Source of the DNA: an uncultured Flavobacteriales bacterium
GTDB taxonomy: Bacteria; Bacteroidota; Bacteroidia; Flavobacteriales_D; Parvicellaceae
Direction: 5' to 3'
NCBI GenBank assembly: GCA_943788115.1
Contig: CALSPA010000012.1
Coordinates: 1-64,000, forward strand
Length of the DNA: 64,000 bases
This document shows positions 26,970 through 35,950 of the stretch, one piece after another. Under the pieces are notes generated by a model. That model searched no databases. It worked only from the letters and a program-made list of their open reading frames with translations, and was not told where the DNA came from. Position numbers and translations under genes: made by a program. How positions within the stretch are numbered: position 1 is the first letter of the stretch; the number at the start of each line of letters is the position of its first letter.

Positions 26970-27596
26970 CTAATGCTTGTGGAATTTTTTAACACTTAAT
27001 CCATGATTGGTATTAATTTTCATGAAATATATACCATTACTTAGAGAAGAGATGTCAATCTTAGTGTGATTAATTGAATTGTAACCATTTAAGGTTTTGA
27101 CAATCTGGCCATTTGAATTAATAATTTCAATACTTAAAAGCTTTTTATTACTAATTAAATTAATCTCATTTTTTGAAGGAATTGGATATAAACTTATTTC
27201 ATTTTCATTTTCATTTATATGTACTGCTCCGTAAAATATTCCGCCCGAAATATTAGTACAATTGTTTTGATCGAATACTTCTACTTCATAAAATCCGTTA
27301 AGAATAACCTGCAATGTGCTGTCATTTTCTCCATTTAATAAAGTTCCATTAATGTACCATTGATAATTGTCATAACCAGGGTTAGTTATTAATTCATCAA
27401 AAGAAATAGTTATTGTTGGTACACTTGGCAACGGATGCTCTATGATGTCAAAAAACACGGTGTCACTTTTACATCCAGATGAATCCGTTACAATTAAATA
27501 TTCATTTGTGTTAGGCAGAGTAAATACTATTAGGGCTTGTATCTCCTGAGCTCCAATTGTATTGAGAGTAATTAAGTACAGTACGAACTTCTGCAC
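26970..27596 (-). CDS. S8 protease, C-terminal part with T9SS sorting domain (after frameshift)
   Basis: The first in-frame ATG (27596) is internal to the upstream fragment, and the conserved content begins around 27525 with LPNTNEYLIVTDSSGC, an Ig-like strand. An Ig-like segment (YDNYQWYINGTLLNG ... YEVEVFDQNNC) is followed by a type A T9SS sorting domain (ISLYPIPSKNE ... LSNGIYFMKI) ending in FHKH. It belongs to the S8 protease upstream; removing one base near 27524 would join the two into an 851-residue product on 26970-29526. Confidence 0.75.
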   Translation of the reverse strand: MQKFVLYLITLNTIGAQEIQALIVFTLPNTNEYLIVTDSSGCKSDTVFFDIIEHPLPSVPTITISFDELITNPGYDNYQWYINGTLLNGENDSTLQVILNGFYEVEVFDQNNCTNISGGIFYGAVHINENENEISLYPIPSKNEINLISNKKLLSIEIINSNGQIVKTLNGYNSINHTKIDISSLSNGIYFMKINTNHGLSVKKFHKH

Positions 27597-29526
27597 TGTC
27601 TTGACCTAAACAAAATTCATTGTTTTGTATAGTGGGACTAAAACTAGTTGAAACTAATGTGTTAAAACCATCTACTTTTCCATATCCCACTGCATAGTTT
27701 GGTACAGTTCCAGTAAATGCATCTGTATAAGCAGAATTAATTATGGCTTCTTTAAATTGTTGTGGAGTAGATAGGTTACACTTTTCAAGAAATAAAGCTG
27801 CAATACCAGCAATTACAGGGCTAGACATTGATGTTCCTCCATTTCCTTTGTGTAAACCTCCATATGCCAGAACTGAATCGTCTAAAAAAGGTAAAAAGTC
27901 TAATCTACAAGCACTTAATGTAATGTCTCCAGATGCTGCAATATCAGGTTTTTGTAATCCTATTCTCGTAGGTCCTTTACTTGTATTTGGAGAAATACTT
28001 CCTCTTGTGGTATTGCTAGAGACCCAATTACCTAGGTTGTTTACATATCCGCTGTCATTGGTGTAGTTTCCAACGGTTATTACACTAGGTAAACACTGGA
28101 AAGAGCTAACTAATGTGGAAAGTGTATCAGGGGCTGAATAGTTAATAATTTCTGGGAATAATGCTGAAGACGGGATAAGTTCTTCAGGTATAATATCTGA
28201 AACATCTAAATGGGCTTGTTCAGACCAAATGTCGTAAGCTCCTGTCCCTTTTGTTTGAAAACGATAATAGTAATTAGAGCTATCTACATAAGGGATGTAA
28301 ACTTGAAGAAGGTATTGACCGTCCATTTGTTCTGCATAATATTGAACTGAAGCAATTGCATCATTATTACTGTTTTTTATGGTGTCATAAGTAACGGTAT
28401 TTAGATGGTTTAAAATGTTTAAGTACTGACTACTGCCTCTAAAACTATAATTAGGAGTGTGCATATCTGCACCTAAACAAAACTCTAATTGATTAAAAGC
28501 CCCAGTATCAGCCCAAAGTTCAATGAATAAATAATTGTAATTAGAATGAGGTTTGAACCATGTGAATGTTGTGTCGTTATTAACATCTGCATGAAGGTGA
28601 TAAGCTCCCCAATTTCCAGAATTTCCAGCAGAACATACAAATAAACGCCCTTTTTTATCATTGATTAAACTATCTATATAAAGTGAATATGGATCAAGTC
28701 CATCATGAGAACCAAAATAAGTTCCAAGACTGCCATTAATTACACACGGTTTGCCCATTGAATCAGCAATGTTGTAAATGTATTCGGTAGCGTCTACAAT
28801 TGATCCTAAAAAATTAGCAGAGTTGAAATCAATTTCAACTGCGATAATATCCGACTCATTAGCAACACCTTTGTGTGTTCCATTTGCTAATCCATTTCCA
28901 GCACCTGTTCCTGTAACTGTTGTTCCGTGACCAGAATAATCTGTATGTGCTGTTGCAAGACCTTGATTAATTCCTATACTGTCCCATTCTTGCCCATAAC
29001 CATATCCAACTGGAGTATTGCTGCTATTTGATAGCGTGTGATCCCATAATGCAATAATTCTTGTTGATCCATCAGCATTTTTAAAATCTCCATGGCTCCA
29101 ATCTAATCCTGTGTCAATAAAACCCATAACAACATCCTTACCAGAATAAGAAGATTGTAGCGCGCCTGCGCCAGAGTGAATATCGTTGATTTTGTTGTTA
29201 ACTCTCATTGTATCATTGTGAGTTGTTCCTGGATATAGAGAGATGTGAAGATTTTCAAGATACTTACTTAAACTGAATTCGTTTAACTCGTTTGCCGGAA
29301 CTTTAACATAATGCCAACCCTTAACAGAGCTGTGGTATTTCCCATTATGTTCATTGCAAAGATTAATTATGTTTTGTTTTTCACCTTTAACAAAAAAACC
29401 AAGTATTTCTGAAGAATTTCCGTTTTCTAAAAGGTAACTTTGAATTCTAATATTCTGATTAAACTGACCATTAGCTATTAAAATGTTAAGAATTAATACT
29501 AAAGCTAAGATTATCCGATGTTTCAT
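27511..29526 (-). CDS. S8 (subtilisin-like) serine protease, N-terminal and catalytic part
   Basis: The fragment has 671 residues. The signal peptide ends ANGQ; a short propeptide-like region follows. The catalytic triad is visible: Asp138 in GFIDTGLDWSHGDF, His200 in SGHGTTVTGTG, and Ser566 in GGTSMSSPVIAGIAAL. An insertion between His and Ser (about 310-460) looks like a beta domain. The frame ends at 27511 inside an Ig-like strand (YNWSSGDTSPN), and the rest, including the secretion signal, continues in the next frame. The protein is probably exported by T9SS and degrades extracellular protein. Confidence 0.88.
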   Translation of the reverse strand: MKHRIILALVLILNILIANGQFNQNIRIQSYLLENGNSSEILGFFVKGEKQNIINLCNEHNGKYHSSVKGWHYVKVPANELNEFSLSKYLENLHISLYPGTTHNDTMRVNNKINDIHSGAGALQSSYSGKDVVMGFIDTGLDWSHGDFKNADGSTRIIALWDHTLSNSSNTPVGYGYGQEWDSIGINQGLATAHTDYSGHGTTVTGTGAGNGLANGTHKGVANESDIIAVEIDFNSANFLGSIVDATEYIYNIADSMGKPCVINGSLGTYFGSHDGLDPYSLYIDSLINDKKGRLFVCSAGNSGNWGAYHLHADVNNDTTFTWFKPHSNYNYLFIELWADTGAFNQLEFCLGADMHTPNYSFRGSSQYLNILNHLNTVTYDTIKNSNNDAIASVQYYAEQMDGQYLLQVYIPYVDSSNYYYRFQTKGTGAYDIWSEQAHLDVSDIIPEELIPSSALFPEIINYSAPDTLSTLVSSFQCLPSVITVGNYTNDSGYVNNLGNWVSSNTTRGSISPNTSKGPTRIGLQKPDIAASGDITLSACRLDFLPFLDDSVLAYGGLHKGNGGTSMSSPVIAGIAALFLEKCNLSTPQQFKEAIINSAYTDAFTGTVPNYAVGYGKVDGFNTLVSTSFSPTIQNNEFCLGQDSAEVRTVLNYSQYNWSSGDTSPNSIYSA

Positions 29527-29538
29527 ATTTAAATATAG

Positions 29539-29997
29539 TTAATTAATTTGGTGATTAGGGATTGAATTCAAGAAATAAAGCTCTCCTTTTAGATGGTTTA
29601 TTTCACAACATTTTAATTCTAAACCATTTGTTAGGATAATGTATTTTGCTTTCAATTCGAAATTATATCTCAATGCCTGTTGAAGTACGGCATCATTTAA
29701 TGAAATACTAGGAGCCTTACATTCAACAACAATTTCAGGAAGCCCTTTGTTGTTGTAAATTAACAAGTCAAACCTTTTGTTTAGTGAATTAACAGCGATT
29801 TTCTTTTCACATATCATTAAACTTTTTGGGTAGTTAAATTCATGATGAAGGTATTTCCATACGTGTTGCCTTACATTTTCTTCAGCAGTTAGTATAACCC
29901 ACTTTTTTCTTAATTCGTCAAAGACTAAAGTTTTATTACCTTCGCTTTTAAGCTTGAAATTATACTTAGGAAAGGCAAGGTTTTGTTTCATAATCAA
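29539..29997 (-). CDS. stand-alone HsdR N-terminal-like nuclease-fold protein
   Basis: The 152-residue protein resembles the N-terminal nuclease domain of type I restriction R subunits. TAEENVRQHVWKYL is the conserved helix, and the PD-(D/E)xK residues appear as Asp77 in RFDLLIYN and Glu92-x-Lys94 in VECKAP, with ALRYNFELKAKYIILTNG following. There is no helicase part and no hsdM/hsdS neighbour, so it is not a restriction system. I recall this short protein beside holA in many Bacteroidota; here holA is divergent 35 bases away. DNA repair or replication is a guess. Confidence 0.8.
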   Translation of the reverse strand: MIMKQNLAFPKYNFKLKSEGNKTLVFDELRKKWVILTAEENVRQHVWKYLHHEFNYPKSLMICEKKIAVNSLNKRFDLLIYNNKGLPEIVVECKAPSISLNDAVLQQALRYNFELKAKYIILTNGLELKCCEINHLKGELYFLNSIPNHQIN

Positions 29998-30032
29998 AAA
30001 AGAATTATAGTTCTTGAATTAGTAAATATAAT

Positions 30033-30692
30033 ATGGTTTTTAACAATTTAATAAAGGACATTAAAAATGGACAATACTTGCCCATTTATTTTCTGCAGGG
30101 TGAAGAGCCTTTTTTTATGGATCAGATTTCTAATCTAATACAAGAAACTGTATTGGATGAAGCAGAGAAAGATTTTAACCAAACTATATTTTATGGTCCA
30201 GACACTTCCATTGATGAGATTTTAAATGTTTCAAAGAGGTATCCTATGATGGCTCCATTTCAAGTTGTAATTGTAAAAGAAGCACAACATTTAAACAGAA
30301 CAATTGAGCAATTAGTTCAATACCTAGAAAATATTGTATCAACTACAATACTTGTTTTTTGTTTTAAAAACAAAAAATTAGATAAGCGAAAAGCCTTGGG
30401 TAAGGCGTTAAACAAAAAAGGATTTTTAATTGATTGCTCCCCAATTAAGGATTATCATTTAAATGACTGGGTAATTAATTTGGCAAAAGAAAAGAAAATT
30501 CAAATTCAACCTAAGGCTTCCATAATGCTTACTGAATTCATTGGAAATGACCTTTCCGGAATTTCAGCAGCTGTATCTAAGCTAGAAGTATTAGTCGGTG
30601 AAAACAGGCTGATTTCGCAAGATTTGGTACACAAAAATATTGGTTTCTCAAAAGATTATAACGTATTTCGAATTGCAAAATGCTCTTGCTGA
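30033..30692 (+). CDS. holA: DNA polymerase III subunit delta, N-terminal part (before frameshift)
   Basis: The delta subunit opens the sliding clamp within the clamp loader. This frame has 219 residues and includes the AAA-like N-terminus (PIYFLQGEEPFFMDQI, ILVFCFKNKKLDKRKALGKAL) and the middle domain (LTEFIGNDLSGISAAVSKLE). It continues correctly to NIGFSKDYNVF and then loses its frame. Removing one T at 30666-30668 gives NVFELQNALAEKN, the conserved start of the last domain. The intact protein (30033-31038) would have 334 residues, a normal length. As an essential gene it is unlikely to be truly broken. Confidence 0.88.
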   Translation: MVFNNLIKDIKNGQYLPIYFLQGEEPFFMDQISNLIQETVLDEAEKDFNQTIFYGPDTSIDEILNVSKRYPMMAPFQVVIVKEAQHLNRTIEQLVQYLENIVSTTILVFCFKNKKLDKRKALGKALNKKGFLIDCSPIKDYHLNDWVINLAKEKKIQIQPKASIMLTEFIGNDLSGISAAVSKLEVLVGENRLISQDLVHKNIGFSKDYNVFRIAKCSC

Positions 30693-31038
30693 AAAAAACA
30701 TTTTAAAAGCCAATAAAATAATTTACCACTTCAGTAAGAATAAAAAGAATCACCCTTTACCTGTTACAATAAGTTCTTTATATGGATTTTTCACAAAATT
30801 GATGAAGTATCATTTTTTTAAAGGAAAGTTGAGTGATCCTGAGATGTCAAAAAAAATAAGTGTTCACACTTTTTTCTTGAAACAGTATAATGTTGCTTCA
30901 AGTAATTACTCCAAAAATAAACTAGCTAGGATCTTTAGCTATTTGAGAGAATATGATTTAAAGAGTAAAGGATTAGGAAATGCTTCGGTTTCAGATGAAG
31001 AATTGTTAAGAGAAATGATTTTTAAAATTTTACATTAG
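30640..31038 (+). CDS. holA: DNA polymerase III subunit delta, C-terminal part (after frameshift)
   Basis: This is the collar-like helical domain of delta. The real coding sequence in this frame starts at about 30670 (ELQNALAEKNILKAN); the ATG at 30640 lies in the overlap and is probably not used. Conserved content continues with HPLPVTISSLYGFFTKLM and YLREYDLKSKGLGNASVSDEELLREMIFKILH-type ending. The stop is 23 bases before the threonine aldolase gene. Confidence 0.85.
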   Translation: MVSQKIITYFELQNALAEKNILKANKIIYHFSKNKKNHPLPVTISSLYGFFTKLMKYHFFKGKLSDPEMSKKISVHTFFLKQYNVASSNYSKNKLARIFSYLREYDLKSKGLGNASVSDEELLREMIFKILH

Positions 31039-31061
31039 TAGTTTAGTTTAAACAGATTTAT

Positions 31062-31625
31062 ATGATTGATTTAAGAAGTGATACGTTGACTTTGCCTTCT
31101 GATGCTATGAAAGAAAAGATGCTTTCTGTAAAACTTGGGGATGATGTTTTTGGTGAAGATCCTACAGTTAATTTATTAGAGCAAAAAGCAGCATCCATGT
31201 TTGATATGGAAAGTGCAATTTTTTGCCCTTCAGGAACCATGACTAATCAAATTGCAATTAATATTCATACTCAACCTGGCGATGAAGTTATCTGTTCTAG
31301 AGAGGCTCATATTTACAACTATGAGGGTGGGGGAATTGCCAAAAATTCTGGTGCATCAGTTCGTTTAATTGAAAGAAATAATGGATTGTTAAACCATGAA
31401 GATGTTTTGAAGAATATAAATCAAGATGATGTACATTGTCCAAGAACAGCTTTGGTTGCCTTAGAAAACACTTCAAATAGAGGAGGGGGTGTTTGTTATT
31501 CTAAAGATGAATTGATTAAAATAAAGAATGTTTGTGTGCAAAGTAAAATTCCACTTCATTTAGATGGAGCTAGAATTTTCAATGCCTTGGTTGAAAAAAA
31601 AACAATTTCCAAAATTTCACGGTAA
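31062..31625 (+). CDS. ltaE: low-specificity L-threonine aldolase, N-terminal part (before frameshift)
   Basis: This PLP enzyme cleaves L-threonine and allo-threonine to glycine and acetaldehyde. The frame begins MIDLRSDTLTLPSDAMKEKM, the usual family start, with FGEDPTVNLLE, PSGTMTNQIAI and LENTSNRGGG all intact up to LHLDGARIFNAL. It then runs out of frame in a nine-A run at 31594-31602. With eight A residues the reading continues LVEKKQFPKFHGKIFDS into the second frame; the complete protein would be 336 residues on 31062-32073. Confidence 0.88.
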   Translation: MIDLRSDTLTLPSDAMKEKMLSVKLGDDVFGEDPTVNLLEQKAASMFDMESAIFCPSGTMTNQIAINIHTQPGDEVICSREAHIYNYEGGGIAKNSGASVRLIERNNGLLNHEDVLKNINQDDVHCPRTALVALENTSNRGGGVCYSKDELIKIKNVCVQSKIPLHLDGARIFNALVEKKTISKISR

Positions 31626-32073
31626 AATCTTTGATAGTATTTCTATCTGTTTATCAAAAGGCTTAGGTGCTCCGGTTGGTTCATTACTCATTGGAAACAA
31701 ACAATTTATTAATCGTGCAAGAAGGGTTCGAAAGGTCTTTGGAGGAGGTATGCGTCAAGCAGGCATTATTGCTGCTGGTGGTATTTATGCACTAGAAAAC
31801 AATATTGATAGATTAGTAGATGATCATAAAAGAGCAAGAATTATTGCAAATGCAGCTGAAAAATGTTCTTGGATACAAAATGTTATTCCTGTAGAAACAA
31901 ACATTATTGTCTGTTACATGAAGCACGATAAAAGTAATACAGCATTTATAAATAAGCTTGAAGAACTTGGAATAAAATGCATACCATTTGGAGAAGGTAG
32001 AGTGAGAATGGTTACTCATTTAGATATCTCTGATATGGATGTTGATCAAGTTTGTAAAAAGCTTAATTTTTAA
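31564..32073 (+). CDS. ltaE: low-specificity L-threonine aldolase, C-terminal part (after frameshift)
   Basis: The C-terminal half contains the PLP lysine in SICLSKGLGAPVGS, followed by RRVRKVFGGGMRQAGIIAA and the small C-terminal domain ending DMDVDQVCKKLNF. Real coding in this frame begins at about 31600; the ATG at 31564 gives an out-of-family N-terminus (MELEFSMPW). The last 4 bases overlap the convergent SDR gene. Confidence 0.87.
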   Translation: MELEFSMPWLKKKQFPKFHGKIFDSISICLSKGLGAPVGSLLIGNKQFINRARRVRKVFGGGMRQAGIIAAGGIYALENNIDRLVDDHKRARIIANAAEKCSWIQNVIPVETNIIVCYMKHDKSNTAFINKLEELGIKCIPFGEGRVRMVTHLDISDMDVDQVCKKLNF

Positions 32074-33056
32074 AGAAACTTAGCAGTGTTTTTTATAGAT
32101 TCTCCTATAGAATTAAATTCAAAATTTATTGTTTTTTCAATTTTAGATGCATCATAAAAATATTTCTCGCAAGCAGTCATTGCTGTTTCTTTTGTAATGC
32201 TAGGGGACTTTCTTCTTAAAAAAGCTCTTATACTTTCGTACCTCCAAGCCAATTCCATCATCCACTTTTTTGCTTCTTTATTAGGGACAGGTTTGTTCAT
32301 CGCGTTTGCAATTTTTTCAAATACTTCTTTGTAGCTTAAGTTCTGCCCAACTAGAATAAATCTTTCAGAAGACACTTCACTATCAACTAATTGAACAATA
32401 GATTTAGAAACATCCCTTACATCTACAAAACCATTTGTTCCTGGTGTATATCTTGATAACCCTCTACTTATTTGTTTAAATAAAGTAGTGCTGGACCTGT
32501 GCCAACTAGAAGGACCAAAAATAATTCCTGGATTTACAATTACTGTGGATAGTCCTTCTTGTTGAGCTCTCCAAATTTCTCTTTCTGCAGAGTACTTAGT
32601 AATTGCATAATAGCTGTTTTTTTTATCAGTTTTCCATTTATTTTTTTCTGTAAATAAATTTGTTTTGCCTCTTCCTATAGCGGCTATTGAACTAATGTGC
32701 CCAATTTTTCTTACATTACTTGAAAGAGAAACATTAACAATATTTGTTGTTCCTTGGACATTAACTTCATACATTTTTTTAAAATGTTTTTTATTGAAGC
32801 TTACTATTGCAGCAGAGTGATATACATTAGTTACCCCTTTTATGGCTGACTCTAAACTTGGTATATCTAATACATCAGCATTTACCCATTCAATTTTTGT
32901 AAATAAATCTTCAATGCCGTAATGCTTGAAAACAGCATTTACTAATTCAATGTTACTGTTTTCTCTTTTAATTGCTCTTACTTGCTTGTTTTGTTTTAGT
33001 AAGTCAATCAATATATGAGTTCCCACTAATCCAGTTCCACCTGTTACTAAATTCAT
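32070..33056 (-). CDS. NAD(P)-dependent epimerase/dehydratase family protein (extended SDR)
   Basis: The 328-residue protein starts with the Rossmann motif VTGGTGLVGTH (4-14). VYHSAAIVSF, ISSIAAIGRG and the catalytic YAITKYSAE (YxxxK) follow, with GIIFGPSSWHRSS and FVDVRDVSKSIVQL later. This is the pattern of extended SDRs acting on nucleotide sugars, dihydroflavonol-like ketones or sterols; the substrate cannot be assigned. It is a single gene, convergent with the threonine aldolase (4-base overlap) and divergent from tyrS. Confidence 0.85.
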   Translation of the reverse strand: MNLVTGGTGLVGTHILIDLLKQNKQVRAIKRENSNIELVNAVFKHYGIEDLFTKIEWVNADVLDIPSLESAIKGVTNVYHSAAIVSFNKKHFKKMYEVNVQGTTNIVNVSLSSNVRKIGHISSIAAIGRGKTNLFTEKNKWKTDKKNSYYAITKYSAEREIWRAQQEGLSTVIVNPGIIFGPSSWHRSSTTLFKQISRGLSRYTPGTNGFVDVRDVSKSIVQLVDSEVSSERFILVGQNLSYKEVFEKIANAMNKPVPNKEAKKWMMELAWRYESIRAFLRRKSPSITKETAMTACEKYFYDASKIEKTINFEFNSIGESIKNTAKFL

Positions 33057-33101
33057 TTTATAAAAATAGCAACTTCTTTTTCCATATGCGCTATTAAATA
33101 A

Positions 33102-33109
33102 TAATTTTG
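33102..33109 (+). promoter_or_regulatory. candidate -7 box for tyrS
   Basis: TAATTTTG matches the Bacteroidota -7 consensus TAnnTTTG exactly and lies 31 bases before the tyrS start codon. No good -33 TTTG is visible at the expected distance. Confidence 0.35.
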
Positions 33110-33140
33110 CTAAGCTTAATTGTATTAAAATTAGAAATAA

Positions 33141-34418
33141 ATGAGTTTTATTGAAGAATTAACGTGGAGAGGAATGATTCACGATATGATGCCAGGTGTT
33201 AATGAAGAGCTTAAAAAAGGAGTGACTTCTGGATATATAGGTTTTGATCCAACTGCTGATTCTTTACACATCGGTAGTTTAGTTCAGATTATGATCTTAG
33301 TTCATTTTCAAAAAGCAGGACATAAACCAATTGCTCTTGTTGGTGGTGCTACTGGTATGGTCGGTGATCCGTCTGGTAAATCTCAAGAAAGAAACTTGTT
33401 GAGTAAAGCTGATTTAGATGCTAATTTAGCAGGGGTTAAAAAGCAATTAGAGCAATTTTTAGATTTCGAAAGTGGCGAAAATTCTGCTGAGCTTGTTAAT
33501 AACTATGATTGGTTTAAAGAAATTAATTTCCTTTCATTTATAAGAGATGTGGGTAAACACATTACAATTAACTACATGTTAGCAAAGGATTCTGTTAAAT
33601 CTAGAATGGATTCAGGAATGTCATTTACAGAATTTACATATCAGTTAGTTCAGGGCTATGATTTTTATTGGTTGTATAAAAATAAGAATTGTAAACTACA
33701 GCTTGGTGGGTCTGATCAATGGGGGAATATTGTTGCTGGAACAGAGCTTATTAGAAGAAAAGATGGGGGTGAAGCTTTTGCTATTACTACTCCATTAATT
33801 CAAAAAGCAGATGGAACTAAATTCGGAAAAACTGAAACAGGAAATGTTTGGTTGGACCCTGTTAGAACATCTCCATATAAATTTTATCAATATTGGATGA
33901 ACTCTTCTGATGTTGATGCTGAAAAGTACATTAAAATATTTACTTTGTTATCTCAGAAGGATGTGATTGAATTGATAGATGAGCACCGTAAAAACCCTTC
34001 TTTGAGATTATTGCAAAAAGAATTGTCTAAACGAGTTACTGAGCTTGTTCATGGAACTTCAAATTTTGAAGCTGCAAAAAATGCATCTGAAATTTTATTT
34101 CAAAAGGGAGATGCTGCTATTGAAGGTTTAAAGAACATGGATGAAACGCTATTTCTCGAAGTTTTTGAAGGTGTTCCTCAAGCTTCCGTTTCTGTAGATT
34201 TAGTAGGATCTCTTTCCATTATTGATGCATTATCGTCAAAATCTAATTTTCTTAAATCGAACGGAGAAGCAAGAAGGTCTTTGAAAGAAAACTCAATTTC
34301 AGTTAACAAGCAAAAAGTAAATGAAAATAAAGTGATTTCTTCATCTGATTTAATTGGAGGGAAGTACGTGCTTTTGCAAAAAGGAAAAAGAAATTATTTT
34401 ATATTAAAAGTTGATTAA
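33141..34418 (+). CDS. tyrS: tyrosine--tRNA ligase
   Basis: TyrRS charges tRNA-Tyr. The product is 425 residues, normal for the bacterial enzyme. The class I signatures are HIGS at 43-46 (in [12 protein letters not shown]) and KFGKT at 227-231 in place of KMSKS, as in other bacterial TyrRS. Tyrosine-binding residues lie in [10 protein letters not shown] (187-196). A C-terminal S4 RNA-binding domain covers about 355-425 ([17 protein letters not shown]). The end overlaps the convergent LuxE-like gene by 4 bases. Confidence 0.97.
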   Translation: MSFIEELTWRGMIHDMMPGVNEELKKGVTSGYIGFDPTADSLHIGSLVQIMILVHFQKAGHKPIALVGGATGMVGDPSGKSQERNLLSKADLDANLAGVKKQLEQFLDFESGENSAELVNNYDWFKEINFLSFIRDVGKHITINYMLAKDSVKSRMDSGMSFTEFTYQLVQGYDFYWLYKNKNCKLQLGGSDQWGNIVAGTELIRRKDGGEAFAITTPLIQKADGTKFGKTETGNVWLDPVRTSPYKFYQYWMNSSDVDAEKYIKIFTLLSQKDVIELIDEHRKNPSLRLLQKELSKRVTELVHGTSNFEAAKNASEILFQKGDAAIEGLKNMDETLFLEVFEGVPQASVSVDLVGSLSIIDALSSKSNFLKSNGEARRSLKENSISVNKQKVNENKVISSSDLIGGKYVLLQKGKRNYFILKVD

Positions 34419-35389
34419 AATAAAGTGTTTAACTGATTGCATCCTCTTGTGTCAGACAGATCAAACCTTCCTAAAACTTTAAACCCTTTATCATTTCTTT
34501 TACCTAAGTCGTCAGTTGCAATAAAACTGCAGCTGTTAATGTTGGCTAAGTCTATTATGTTAATTCCACCAGTTTTGTCTTTTTTACAATAGCTGAAAGG
34601 GTCATTAATTTCTCTAATTAAGATTTTCATCCATGGTGGAGATTTGAAATAATTGTCTTTAGTTGAATAAGCTTGCGAAAGTAGTTCTGTCATTCCATAT
34701 TCACTATGAATTGAATTTACATTAAACCCCTCTTTTAATTTGCAATGTAATTCTTCTCTAGTAAGTTCTTTCCTTCTTCCTTTCATGCCTCCTGTTTCCA
34801 TTATTGTCCAATTTGATAGGTCGAAATAGTTTTTTTCACATAAATCTAAAAGAGCATAAGAAACACCAATAAGAATAATTTTTTCATTTTCATGCTTTTT
34901 AGATAATTGCTTGAAATTAGTCGTATTAGTTGATATGTAGTGGCTGTTTTTGGAAGAGTGTTTTATGAGGTAATTTACCATATATATTAATGAACTTTCT
35001 CCTTGTTCTAGATAGGACGGTAAAACCGCTAGAATAGTTTGATTTTGTATCGGTCCATAAATGTTCTCAAAAGATTTCAAAAATGATTTTTCGTATAAAT
35101 CTAAAGATGTAACATAGTGTTTACTTCTACCTGATTCAGTTGTACCACTGCTTTTAAATATTTGTTGGCACCTTTCTGTATCGTTTGCAATTTTGTGAGA
35201 TTTAAAAAATCTAATTGGTAAAAAAGGAATAGAGTCAAAGTTTTTAATTGAGAATGGATCAATTTTTAATTGTTTCAAATATTTTTGATAAATAGGAATG
35301 TTTTTTGACTGATAATAAAATATATCTAAAGCCAATTCGTTAAAATCAGTGATGCTTTTTATGTCAAATATTTTAAATTCTTGAGTCAA
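34415..35389 (-). CDS. LuxE/PaaK-like acyl-protein synthetase family protein
   Basis: The 324-residue protein resembles the adenylate-forming LuxE family, which activates a fatty acid with ATP. Visible signatures: [14 protein letters not shown], then [16 protein letters not shown] (the ATP phosphate loop), [13 protein letters not shown], and a C-terminal [22 protein letters not shown] segment like the adenylation-domain hinge. There is no luxC, luxD or luciferase in the window, so bioluminescence is not implied. Bacteroidota often carry such a gene alone, annotated simply as acyl transferase. Product and partner are unknown. Confidence 0.78.
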   Translation of the reverse strand: MTQEFKIFDIKSITDFNELALDIFYYQSKNIPIYQKYLKQLKIDPFSIKNFDSIPFLPIRFFKSHKIANDTERCQQIFKSSGTTESGRSKHYVTSLDLYEKSFLKSFENIYGPIQNQTILAVLPSYLEQGESSLIYMVNYLIKHSSKNSHYISTNTTNFKQLSKKHENEKIILIGVSYALLDLCEKNYFDLSNWTIMETGGMKGRRKELTREELHCKLKEGFNVNSIHSEYGMTELLSQAYSTKDNYFKSPPWMKILIREINDPFSYCKKDKTGGINIIDLANINSCSFIATDDLGKRNDKGFKVLGRFDLSDTRGCNQLNTLF

Positions 35390-35423
35390 TTCGATTGTAA
35401 ATGTTCTACTTTTATCTGATAAT

Positions 35424-35948
35424 ATGAATTTGCTAACAAAAATAACACTTGTTCTAACGTTTTTAGTCCTATTTGTAACATCTTGTTTGAAACCTGAATC
35501 ATTTCCTGCTGAACCAGCTATTGAATTTGTTAGTTTTGATGCTTTAGGAGATTCGGGGCAACTAACTTTTAGTTTTACAGATGGTGATGGTGATATAGGT
35601 CTTACTCAATCTCAGCTTTCTCCTCCTTTTGATACTTCTAGCTATTTTTATTACAATTTATACATCCATTATTTTGAAAAAATGGATGGTCAGTGGGTTA
35701 GAGCTACTTCAGATCCAAGTGGGAATAATTTTCCAACTGCAGATTCCATAACTTTTGCATACAGGCTTGAAAACATTACTCCATTAGGACAAAATACAGC
35801 ATTACGAGGAGAGATTGAAGTGGTGTTAGAACCTTTTTATTTCAACACCAATTCTAATCATAGTGATAGTTTGAAATATGAAATTCTACTGATAGATCGA
35901 AATCAAAACATTAGTAATATTATTGAAACCCCATTAATTGTTAGGTAG
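35424..35948 (+). CDS. lipoprotein of unknown function
   Basis: The 174-residue protein has a lipoprotein signal peptide (VLFVTSC, Cys21). The mature region is acidic with the calcium-binding-looking loop FTDGDGDIGLTQ, followed by strands (YYNLYIHYFEKMDGQWV) and a C-terminal YEILLIDRNQNISN, reminiscent of an Ig/fibronectin-type sandwich. It starts 34 bases from the divergent LuxE-like gene and ends 2 bases before the GWxTD gene, so the pair is probably expressed together. Confidence 0.65.
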   Translation: MNLLTKITLVLTFLVLFVTSCLKPESFPAEPAIEFVSFDALGDSGQLTFSFTDGDGDIGLTQSQLSPPFDTSSYFYYNLYIHYFEKMDGQWVRATSDPSGNNFPTADSITFAYRLENITPLGQNTALRGEIEVVLEPFYFNTNSNHSDSLKYEILLIDRNQNISNIIETPLIVR

Positions 35949-35950
35949 TT

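Noticed and set aside
27743-28066. Open frame on the + strand inside the S8 protease
   Set aside because: It is antisense to the catalytic Ser region, with no plausible start context or domain.
29539-29997. Remnant of a type I restriction-modification system
   Set aside because: There is no hsdM, hsdS or helicase part anywhere near, and the short protein is complete in itself.
13829-31625. Programmed +1 frameshifting, as in prfB, as an explanation for the split genes
   Set aside because: The sites share no common slippery sequence, and at holA and the adhesin the shift must occur well before the stop codon, which does not fit a stop-dependent mechanism.
34415-35389. Bioluminescence operon
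   Set aside because: Only a LuxE-like gene is present; no luciferase or reductase genes in the window.
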